From assembly GCF_026914185.1 (NCBI RefSeq), contig NC_070563.1, positions 1,674,001 to 1,738,000 of the forward strand: 64,000 nt of DNA, in the 5' to 3' direction. A program made the position numbers and the translations under genes. Positions 20,882-30,474 of the stretch are shown here, in pieces. Position 1 is the first letter of the stretch. Every line of letters begins with the position of its first letter. Below the pieces are notes generated by a model. That model searched no databases. It worked only from the letters and a program-made list of their open reading frames with translations, and was not told where the DNA came from. The stretch comes from Puccinia triticina (taxonomy: Eukaryota > Basidiomycota > Pucciniomycetes > Pucciniales > Pucciniaceae).

Positions 20882-21888
20882 TGTGGTAGATGGAAAAGTG
20901 GAAAAATAAAAAGTTTTTCTATGCCACATAATTACTCATCCTAGGCCTCAAGATACCATCAAATGGACCCCAGAAATGGATTCTATGGCCAATTTCACCC
21001 CTGGTCACCACTGGAAGTACCCCTGGACCCCCTCTAGTGTGGAAGTTACCCCTCATGGACACCTATCACACGGCCAGCCCCAGTAACCCAGCTGTCACCG
21101 GCCTCAACCCAAGTTTTAAAGTAGTACACTTATACACATCACAGGATACAAACATACATCTCCCTGTCAGGCTACACTCATTACATATTAACTACATACA
21201 CTCCTTTATATACATAGTATGACATCATTTACACTGTTTCTGCAGCCTCAGGCTTTGTGTATACACTAATTCCCCCTGTATGACAGCTCATGCAGTCTAC
21301 TGTCACCTCATGCATGCGTTAGAATGTTCTTTTGTATATTCTGACATCATGTATGCACCCCTGGCATGTTTAGAATGTTCTGTTGTATATTCTGACACCA
21401 TTCATGCGCCCCTGAGGGGTTATGACATCATTTGTATCTACTCCCACCAGCTAAAATCCCTCACCCTGTTGTCTAGATTAGCTGAAACCCTAACCCACAA
21501 GCCCCTTTGGGGCTCCACTTTTGTCTATAAAAGGAGCTCTCTCCACCCCCAGTGGTCTGCTCCCCAGTTCCTCACCCAGAACTCACAAGTCACCCAACAC
21601 TCATCCACACTCAAATCCTAAAAACCCTTATAACAATAAATCAACCCTTATAACAATAAATCAACCCTTATAACAACAATTCAACCATTATAACAAAGTA
21701 ATTGAAACACTTACACGTTGCAGTCAAACAGATTTCATCTGGAACAGACCAGACCTATCACTTAATAAAACTTGCCAAGCTGAGCTTGGTGGGTCTTGTT
21801 GACTGATAACAGAAGGGCAGAGCTTGCAACTCCATCATACCCTTCACCATTCAGCAAAAGGGTTTCATTACCACTTTTGAGTCTTACA
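20882..21888 (+). repeat. Gypsy2 3' LTR (1007 bp)
   Basis: Starts TGTGGTAGATGG after the polypurine tract and ends GAGTCTTACA. TATA-like CTATAAAAGG lies at about 21525. Right flank is GCGGGGCTC; no target duplication can be checked because the other end is off-window. Confidence 0.85.
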
Positions 21889-23236
21889 GCGGGGCTCATG
21901 GACAGAGATTGCTTGCATATGGAGGAGTATGAAGTGATTAGATGAATCATAATCAAATTGTCATTATATTCTTTAATCATTTTTGCTATATATTGATCAG
22001 TCTCACAGAAACATCAGGGCTTGACTTATTCAGATTAAGACTTGTGCAATCCATTTTTTTTGCATGAAATTGATTTGAATGAGAAATCTGGTTTTTTTGC
22101 ATGCATGGGATGCAATGGAGTTTGTGTTCCTTAGCAGGGAATGGGGGATACTTCACAACAGGCTACTTAGCCAGTTTTAAAATCATTTTTGCCTATATAC
22201 AGCCATTCCAAAAAATCTTGGCTTCTTTGGGAAATTCCTTCTGGATTTGCCAATGTATGTGCATCCAACATCAAGGTTCGACACATGCTATCCAGACCTG
22301 CAAGCGCAGTTGCTTGCAGGATCCCACCAATTGAGCTGTTTGGTAGCAGAAAAAAAACACGCCGGCCGCTGGGACCAGCACCATCCAACCTCGCGAACAG
22401 GATCAGTGTGCCATCCAGGGTAAAATCAGCCAAATCGCTTGATTCTGAACTCAGAATTAGGCAAAAAAGAAAGGAAGGAGATGATTGAGGGTATCTGGCT
22501 GCGGTATATGCACCCTGCATATAAGAATGAGGTGGGCATGAATATACATATGTCCAACCTTGCCAGTGATTATTGGCAAATCCAAGACAAAGTTTGGGTG
22601 GAAATTCCTTCCAACAAAGCCAAGCTTTTTCAGAATGGCTGTAATATGGCTAGCCTGTGAAGGGAAAGGGTGATTGAAAGTGGTGGGATGGCCATTGAAT
22701 TTGCAGCGGCAAAGCCGCCTTGGCCTCTAGTTGTTTATAATTGGGGCCTCAGTTTGTTCCCCTGAGTGAAATTTTGGTTTTATTTTTTCCATGTTGACTT
22801 TTATTTTATTTTGAGCAAAATAATAAATGTTTGTAGTGTTGGGGTACAGGGATAACCACAAGGTTGCCTGCCTTTGCTGTAAGTTAGGCTTCAGTTGGAA
22901 ATGCTGTGATTTCCGAGAGCGTGAAGGTTTATGTAGTTCCAGCTCCACAGCCTTGAGCTCTCACACGAGCCTCTGATGAGCGAGCTTTGGCTTCATCAAG
23001 CTCATCCACGTGGCCATTACAAAAAATATCGATATGTTGTACCAGCTTCTGCCTTCGCCGCCGCCGAGAAGGCAAGTCATTTTTCATGCAAAGTGCCCGA
23101 TCGGGGTCTGTATGTACAATTTTTTGGCAGACTAACTTTTCAATATCCGACCACAACAAATCCCATTTCGTTAAACCTTTCCAACTGAGGTACTCGTGAC
23201 CAGTTCCTCCCGGTGATTGATTGAAGTTTCTTAGCC
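21889..23236. other. Intergenic, transposon border to ferric reductase
   Basis: No supported gene. Near 22,685-22,735 a segment (GCAGCGGCAAAGCCGCC, then TTGGCCTCTA) matches the reverse complement of 59,660-59,690, so it belongs to a dispersed repeat. Composition becomes host-like, with CpG, from about 22,960. The last 250 bp probably hold the reductase promoter. Confidence 0.45.
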
Positions 23237-25845
23237 ATGAGCTCCAGTAACCTCACCGGAATTTATGGGGGTTCAGATGATCCGTTCGTTCGCTCCTCAT
23301 TTATTACATTTACACACTTCCAATCTGGGTTAACAAATTCTTTCTTTACATCCTCATCCTTAGCTGCATCCTGGGCTACACTAACGGGACATACCCAAAT
23401 GGAACATTGGGTCGAGGAAACTGGCGCAGATATGGTCAGTGAACATTATTATCGGAGAATCCTTTGGCACAAAGCTACATTCTTTAACTCCCTATGATCT
23501 AGGCGTTTACATGCCCTCAGTTGCCGAAAAGGAAGCATGTCAAGCTCCCAACGATCCTTGGGTATGGACCCAATACTATGGCTGGTGGACAACTTACTTC
23601 ATCATGGTTGGCGTGGTGGCCGTATCGCTGGTGAATGGTATCAAACGATTGCACAACTTGAATCGGTAAGTACCATCGAACAAACTATTCGAGGTCGTCC
23701 CATTTGATCTGATAGTCTTGAGTTCGATCAAGAATCATGGGCCTTCCGAGCGTCATCTATCATCATCCCAAAGTTGCTGCTCTTTTCAGGATGGGGAGCT
23801 ACCCTCAACTGAAATTATTCCGTGTACAGCTTCCACCCCTTGGACCTTCTATCTTCCTCTTTGGCTTCCTAACCTACAGCACTCTTGTGTGTTTCTTACG
23901 AAGACCGTATTACCGACCACCACATTACGGTGGATCGCCTTTGTAAGTGTAAACTTTCCGTATACTTTTTACACCATCGCTTGACACATTGACAATCAGC
24001 TTTTAAATCTGAAATACAAAACCAAAAACAGAGGAATAAGAGCCGAATGGGTGGCTACTGCTATGACACCTTGGTTGTATACTACATCAACAAAGAGAAA
24101 CTTTTTGGTTTATTTTACTGGTGAGCTACTCGTCAACCAATGGTATATTTTGAATCAATTTGCACTTTCGTCAGCTCTGACTGCTCATCGATACATAAAC
24201 TTCTGGCAAATAGGAGTCAGTTTCAAAAGGATCATGGATTTCCACAAATGGGCACCGTGGATTTGTTTGTACATGTCGATTCTTCACACCTGGACCATGA
24301 TTATCAGGATTCAACGGCAGCAACCATGGCATTACACCATTACCCACAACAAACTTTATTGGAACGGATTCATTCCCCTCCTTGCCTTGGGGTGGCTATG
24401 CGTCATGAGCTTAGGCCCAATAAGGTTTGCCATTGTCTTGTCCATAACACCCTTTCTTAAAAACGGCCTGATGAATTTTCATTGGAAACTTGAATTCATA
24501 ACGAATGCAGAGCAAGATTCTATGAAAGTTTCTTTATTTTCCACATGATTGCCGCTTTCAGTAAGCTCTTCATCTGCGGTATAGTGGTTTTTACTCCACA
24601 TAGCCTCCCGACTTCGTCTAATGATTGCCTTCGAATTCACCCAAACATAGTTTTTCTGGTGGGGATGTACATTCACCTGGAAAACGTTTTGGAATCTTGG
24701 CAATATAGTTGAGTTTTCTTTTGTCAAGTTTGGCTGCTTCAAGTTGACCGCATGATTGATGAATCCAGAACATCTATTCTGGTTTGGTTTCATTTTCCAG
24801 TGCATGCTGCCACGGTCCTCTGGGCAGCTGCCATATTGTGGCGATTACTGGCCTATAGTTTGGATCATGGATGGTTCAGCCGGGTTCCGCGTGCCACAAT
24901 CGAAGCCCTCCCATCCAACGCCGTCCGAATTCGAATCCCGGTACCAAGTTCTCGTCGCTGGAGTGCAGGCTCTTATGTCTATCTTCGCTTTCCTAGCATC
25001 AAGCCATGGCAAACCCATCCTTTCACCATTTCGTCGCTCCCGGTTCCATCTTACAATGGAGAAGAAGGAAACGAAATGGTTTTCGTGCTTCGCCCTCGCG
25101 AGGGCTTGACTGCCCGCCTGAAAACTCTAGCCAACATCCCCTCGGTGCCTGCAATCCGATCTTGCTTGATTGATGGGCCTTACGGAGGCTTCATGGACTC
25201 TCTGCGAGCTTGTGATACGGTCTTACTCATAGGAGGAGGTACGGGAATGGCAGCGTTGATTTCGATCGCTCAAAGCCTACAACGAAGCGGGTCTGCACCA
25301 GGAATGTCGTGTTGCACTGCGCTGGAAGTTCATTGGGCTGTCAGGGATTCGGTGTGCCTCGAATGGTTTCGTGAACAGTTAAACGAGATCGGCAACGTCA
25401 AAGTTTATGTCACTAATGAAACTCAGCCGGAACAAGTCGATCAAGGCAAGATGGAGATCAAAAAACAGGAAATAGGCCAATTGGAAATTCAAGAGGAAGA
25501 AAAGAAAAATCTCTCAACCCCTTCCTTACCATCTCAGACTCTCTATAACCGGCCCAATCTCGCTGATATCATCAAAGAGGCTGCTGCACGTTACCCAGGG
25601 CGTATTGGCGTAATGGGTGAGCTGACCTCATTCAACCTGCTATTTACCATGGGCAAAATTTAAGTATTGACTTTTGCTTTGCATGATTCACCCATCCTTC
25701 TCTTTGTGGGGCAGTTTGTGGTCCAACCTCCATGGTCACCGAAGTTCGAAATTCAGTGGCCAAACTTCAAAAATCAATTCTGTTTTCGGAAGAAAATATT
25801 AAATGCAACGAGCTGGAACTCTATCAGGAGTCATTTGAAGATTAA
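23237..25845 (+). CDS. Ferric/cupric reductase transmembrane component (FRE family)
   Basis: Seven exons by hand: E1 to 23665, 23733-23942, 24032-24424, 24511-24560, 24651-24707, 24801-25616, 25715-25845. Exons 2-7 encode 553 codons in perfect phase. The family moves electrons from cytosolic NADPH through FAD and two hemes to surface Fe3+/Cu2+ for high-affinity iron uptake. Two HX13H heme pairs are present, FHKW...ILHTW and IFHM...YIHLE. FAD site: HPFTISSLP. NADPH site: LLIGGGTGMAAL and the C-terminal MVCGPTSM. Donors include GTAAGT, GTTTGC and GTTGAG. The N-terminus is problematic: the best secretory-type sequence (FLYILILSCILGYTNGTYPN) lies in a frame with no Met, and one base seems missing at about 23440 between RRYGQ and NIIIGESFG. 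Either a pseudogene lesion, a sequencing error or unusual tiny introns. Confidence 0.88.
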
Positions 25846-25995
25846 AAAAACGAAGGATTAATAAATCACTCTCAACTCTGTAGTTGTATCTCAAGCTTTT
25901 ATTTCATGACCTGTGAACAGGGAGCACAAAAATGCTTCTCACACAAAAGAATTTCCCAGCTTCTCTCATGCGACATCAAAAGTTTTTTATGATTT

Positions 25996-26385
25996 TTACT
26001 TGATTTTCTGCTCAGTAAACAAAACATGCTGGTTGACTGTGGCAATGGTAGATTTCAAATAAAGATTGAGAGGGATGTCGGTCAACATGGGTAAGACATT
26101 GCCAAGTAAATCAAAACAAGGCTCGATGAGTCATACCTCGCGGGTCGTACTTCATCCGGGCAATCTTTCGTTCCGCCGTCCTCACTTTCGTGGTTGTGTA
26201 GAAAAATCCGGTACCTTCAGAGACACATTGAGCTTCGCGGTGTGACTTGGGGGGCGATGAAATGAGAACTTACCGGCAGTTGAGACTAACTTGACCAATA
26301 CCGTCCTATCGATTTGCTTTGATCAATCAGTACATATTTCATAACTAAGGTGAAGACATCGAACTTACCGCGTTTTTGGTGGCAT
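25996..26385 (-). CDS. MRPL39: Mitochondrial 54S ribosomal protein bL33m
   Basis: Four tiny exons on the minus strand: 26385-26369, 26305-26274, 26214-26137, 26036-25996, total 168 nt, 55 aa plus stop. It reads MPPKTRTVLVKLVSTAGTGF, then FYTTTKVRTAERKIARMKYD, then PRVNQHVLFTEQKIK. This is the bacterial L33 family pattern (KLxSTAGTGxxY, KYDPxxxxHVLFxExK) of the mitochondrial large subunit; the yeast counterpart is Mrpl39. Splice sites are good: three introns with GTAAGT, GTAAGT and GTATGA donors and TAG/AAG/CAG acceptors, all phases consistent. Tail-to-tail with the ferric reductase (150 bp between stops) and head-to-head with the carboxypeptidase. Length is typical for the family. Confidence 0.93.
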
Positions 26386-26930
26386 CGTTTATGTACTGTT
26401 GATTGCATGAGACGGCCACGATGCGAGCTTCGCATGTACAATCACATGAGTACATGTGTGCCGGGCCAGACCGGGCCCCCCTGGACTATACCCGACCTTG
26501 AGGGCGATTGCCAATGCATGCACAATCACACCAAAATGGCAGCGGAGCGACCTGCAGAGTCCGGGAAGACCTTAGACGGCACGGACAAGCGACGAGTAAA
26601 CACATAAAACAAACATTTTGAAGTCGGCATCAGGTTTGAATCTGATGATCACTGATGATCACTTTGGACTATGCAGCATTAGCAGCATGCGTCACTAACC
26701 GATCCGCTACACCATTGCCGCATTGCATTCCAATCTGAGTGAGCATCCGGGCAGGGTTTGGATAGCTTCGAGACTCACGAGTCTTGCTACCAGGCATTGT
26801 GTATAAATCGCGAGCTGTTGCTTGAGGTTGAACGCTCCATCATCCCGCCATTCTGCACGAGAACCCAACCCTGTAGAACAGACTGTGTTTGCCCTGATAA
26901 TTTTAACTACGCCTACGAGTCTCAGCCATC
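26386..26930. promoter_or_regulatory. Divergent intergenic region, bL33m and carboxypeptidase
   Basis: Head-to-head spacer of 545 bp, so both promoters should lie here. It contains short palindromes (GCGAGCTTCGC at about 26427) and a tRNA-like remnant (26623-26722). No TATA box stands out. Confidence 0.4.
26623..26722 (-). other. Degenerate tRNA-like sequence
   Basis: On the minus strand an A-box-like TAGCGGATCGGTTAGTGAC is followed by TGCTGCTAATGC and a B-box-like CAGATTCAAACCTG in a paired stem, with partial complementarity between the ends (5 of 7). The anticodon arm does not fold well, and GATCATCAGT is duplicated in the extra-arm position. Probably a tRNA relic or SINE head. Confidence 0.35.
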
Positions 26931-29691
26931 ATGGTGGTATTCTCCAAGCTCAAATTCTCAAAAGTCCTTTCTTCTGATGTTGTTTTTGTGATGAGCTTAA
27001 TAATCTTGTTATCTTGCTCAGTGATGGGTGGCAAGTTGCCCTCAGAATCCAAGTATACGAGGAGGGCCAACACAACAATGGAGCCATCACCTCCAGGGCC
27101 AGCACCGCAGAACTTATCCGAGTCTTCCGTTCAAATTACTGCCCATCCTCACATCTGTTCGAATACCCCCGGAAAGCCCGATGGTACAGCTGGATATATC
27201 CATCTGGACCACAGTCACGCTATATACTTTTGGTATGTCGAAGCTAGGTTGGTCCCCTCTCACTCATTTTTGTGAACCTTGGCCTCTTGAGGCTTAAAAA
27301 TAAAGTAAAGCGTTATATTTCCAGTTTTTCTGATTCGCCCTATTAATGAATCGGTGGTGGGTTAGAAACAATCCCGATCAAGCTCCATTAGTTCTCTGGT
27401 TGAACGGTGGACCGGGGACAAGCACAATGCTGGGTAAGTTATTTTCAATATTTCTTCAGGAGACCATCATCTTCCAGCGAGAAAGTGTCCAAAAGAGGCC
27501 AAAAAGAGTTCCGTTTGCAAGCATCGGCCATTTTTTTTCCGCGGTCCCCCATTCACTTTGGCGTCTTGCTGCGTCGATAAAATGTGGATACCGTCTGAAT
27601 TCTAATTTTTCCATTCTGGTAGAATCTTTGTAGGTGTATTCCGAGGGAATGGGCCGTGTTTTATCAAAAAGGATCGCACTGGTTTTGAAGTCAATCCGGA
27701 ATCGTGGCATGAAAACGTAGGAATCCTTCTGGTTTTCTTTCTCATGATTCATTTCTCTTTACTACGGACAGCGCCTGATTTATTCTCTATGAACTCGTCC
27801 TGTCGCCCGATTTTTAATTTACTTGCTAAATGTTCTTGACGTGGGTTTCGCAGGCCAACATGTGAGTGATCTCAATCAATTTTCTATAATCCACTTGGGA
27901 AACTAACCAGTTGATATTTATCTCATCGCTATAACCCATTTTCGAAATTATTCAGGATTTTTATAGATCAGCCAGTTGGCGCAGGGTATTCTTATGGATC
28001 CAGGACCGCGCGAAACACCCCAGACGCTATGTCAGAGCTATACGATGCACTCCAGATATGGCTTTCAAGTCCACATTTTTCTAAGTTTGTCGGCAGGCCG
28101 TTCGGCGTTTGGACTGAGTCTTACGGAGGTAAGAGGTTTCAAGTGTCAGGAATATTTGCTTTCAGTTTGATAACTTTGAGGTTTATAAACAAAAACAGGT
28201 CATTATGGGCCCGGTTTGGTAGATCACATCTTGACGATGAATGTTAAGCTGACCAGCTCCTCTCAAAAAGGAAGAGTCGTGATACCTGTTCAGTCACTGG
28301 CTCTCGGGAATGCTTTAATCAACGCGCGGGAACAGTTTCTGGGATATTTGACTTTTGCCGAGTCTAATCCAGTTGAGTTCTTTTCCGTAATCCACGCTTG
28401 CCGCTCTTTACCGACCAGTCTTTCTCGACCACACCCGTGGCTTGTCTTTATAAGCAAACCTTGCTTGGCCTTCGCCATCCATAAGCTAACTGTTTTCAAC
28501 CTTGAACGTTGTCGAAACCAACACCTAAAGTATAATCAAACCTTGGTTCCGCCAGAGGCTATCAAGATCGCCTACAAACATTTCTATCAGCCAAATTCTG
28601 GGTGCTACGATTCAATCAAAACTTGTCAAGCAACCTTGGACCCGTACAAATGCAGACATGCGTCTAGTTATTGCGCCACTAAAGTTTTCGCAGTTTTAGC
28701 GGGTGATCGAAATGTGTATGATGTTCGGTAAGCCTTCGCCCACGATTGTCAAGAGATTCATCATCAAGAGAGAGAACAAAAAAAGCAGATCTTTTTAAAC
28801 GCGTGGATTTAGTGATTGTTGACAACGTTCCAAACATTGAATGTGGTACACAGAGAAGATGATTCGAATCCATACCCGCCAAATTTAACACCAGTGCTGA
28901 ACGATTCGAAGTTCAAAGCTTCAATGGGGGTGCCGTCAACCGTGCAATGGGTCCAATGTAACGACGATATTGACGAGGAATTTGAATCAAGGTTAGGCCT
29001 AATCCATTATGTTAGACGACGATTTTTTTTTCTCAGGCATGCTTACTGCAGACTGACGATGTTCAACTGAAACCGAGAGCAGTGGTGACTGGATGCGGGA
29101 CTATTCCAAACAATTAGAAAGGATAATCAATTCCGGGGTAAGAACTTTGTAAGCAAGCAGCAGACATAACTCCACTCATGTGTTTTTGACAGAAATTGAT
29201 GAATGTGGTTCGCGATCTTTTTACCATCATTCCTTTCCAGGCTTTACGCAGGGGATGCCGATTTCAGGGTTAACTAGTAAGTTGATTGCTGATATTTTCA
29301 ACTCATCCATTGAAAGATTTAATGTCAATTTGACTAATCCTACCATATGACCTTTGAAGCCAAGGAATGGAGAAATTAGTCGACTCTCTGAAGCTTGATG
29401 ATTCGAAATCACTTGTCAACCAGAATTTCACCAATTGGTATATTGGTGAAGAGAAAGCGGGAATCTACAAGACGGCAAGCACGTTCACTTACTTGAGACT
29501 ATTCGGTGCAGTTGAGTTTTTCAAAAATTTCTATCGGTGCAAGCTGAAGCTAACTGTGGCTTCAATATTTTGCAAAATAGGGACACGAGGTTCCCGCTTA
29601 TGCCACCGGCAACCTTCCCAGGGGTAGAGCAGCTAAAGCGTTTTTTGATCAAATTATTTCCAATATGACCATCACGTCCTTGAAGGCATAA
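26931..29691 (+). CDS. Secreted serine carboxypeptidase (peptidase family S10)
   Basis: Thirteen exons by hand: 26931-27247, 27366-27433, 27634-27716, 27854-27861, 27956-28128, 28199-28371, 28531-28727, 28854-28991, 29083-29137, 29193-29207, 29242-29276, 29360-29510, 29581-29691; 507 aa. A hydrophobic signal sequence (VFVMSLIILLSCSVMGG) starts it. Family marks: APLVLWLNGGPGTSTMLG, then a segment split by the 8-nt exon, ANM|IFIDQPVGAGYSYG. Nucleophile Ser in WTESYGGHYGPG, catalytic Asp in YAGDADF, catalytic His in GHEVPAYATGNLPRG. These enzymes remove C-terminal residues from peptides in vacuole or outside the cell. Three introns use GTTGAG or GTTGGT donors. The one weak point is the exon 10/11 junction (29208-29241), where no canonical site gives the right phase; it may be a lesion or a non-canonical splice. 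Confidence 0.88.
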
Positions 29692-30474
29692 TGCTTGCGA
29701 TTGCAGTCACTCAAGAGCGCGGGCAAGTGTTGTGATATGTGTGCCTGCTACTTTGTTCAGTTCTCAATCTTTCGAAAAGATATTTACAGCACTCTTCTTA
29801 CTTCAGTTCAAAAGAGACATCTCTGCAAATCACACCTTTTTATTTTATCCTGACTGTATCCACCTCTAGATTTACATTTGTAACGTTATTTGTGATCTTG
29901 CCTGCTGTTGAAGTTGTCCACGTCCTCATTTTTATGCATCTTCTCTGACCTTCAAAGACATATGAAAATTGTTTGCATGCATGCCTATGTTGATGAATCA
30001 CTTTTTTGACTTACTCGCCGTGTCTGCTACCTGGTATGGAAAGGAGAGATCATCTTGTCTGCAGGCTTTTTTTGAAGTTTCTACTTCTTTCCCCGCCCAA
30101 GCCCAAGGGAGTTTATTACCACAAGTTAATATGTTAATGGGTTCTATCAGATCATTTTTGAAAAGGAAACAAACCTTAGAAACCCTCGCCAAGGGTTTCG
30201 CTCTGTTTTGGTTTGTTGGGAAAAGGCGCAGTTGAAGTTTCCTGGTCCGGGGCTACCTGGGGTCGTGACAGACAGACTGAGTCTGTGACAGGCCCCGTGT
30301 AACCCACGCGTGCCCACTGGGAGACTCTTGTCCCTGTGATCTTCCAAGTGCGGCGATCGACAGCTCATCGGATGGTTCAAGCTTCAAGACACCCCACTCG
30401 CGAATAAATACAACAATTCCATCCCTCAGTGTCTCAATCCAGTCTGTTTTCCTCACGAAAGAAAACCGAACAAG
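29692..30474. other. Intergenic, carboxypeptidase to Nup192
   Basis: 3' flank of the carboxypeptidase and promoter of the nucleoporin. An imperfect palindrome GACAGACTGAGTCTGTGAC sits at about 30270-30290. No gene supported. Confidence 0.45.

Larger units (their letters stand above)
14843..21888 (+). mobile_element. Non-autonomous gypsy-type LTR element (Gypsy2)
   Basis: LTR-A (14843-15654, first about 66 bp missing) and LTR-B (20882-21888) bracket an internal region with a broken gag and no reverse transcriptase, RNase H or integrase. The missing LTR-A start lies exactly where the copia element ends, so copia inserted into the Gypsy2 5' LTR and the lost bases should lie left of the window. 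The 3' LTR is preceded by the same polypurine tract as Gypsy1. The interior also holds a GC-rich block (19009-20479) that may be a further insertion. It would depend on proteins from a related element. Confidence 0.8.

Noticed and set aside
22167..22520. Overlapping frames on both strands between Gypsy2 and the ferric reductase
   Set aside because: No domain, no splice support; neighbouring sequence is a dispersed repeat.
27230..27345. Carboxypeptidase donor at GTATGT (about 27232) with acceptor TTTCCAG
   Set aside because: It leads to stops. Donor at 27248 and acceptor ending 27365 give the conserved join to RNNPDQAPLVLWLNGGPG.
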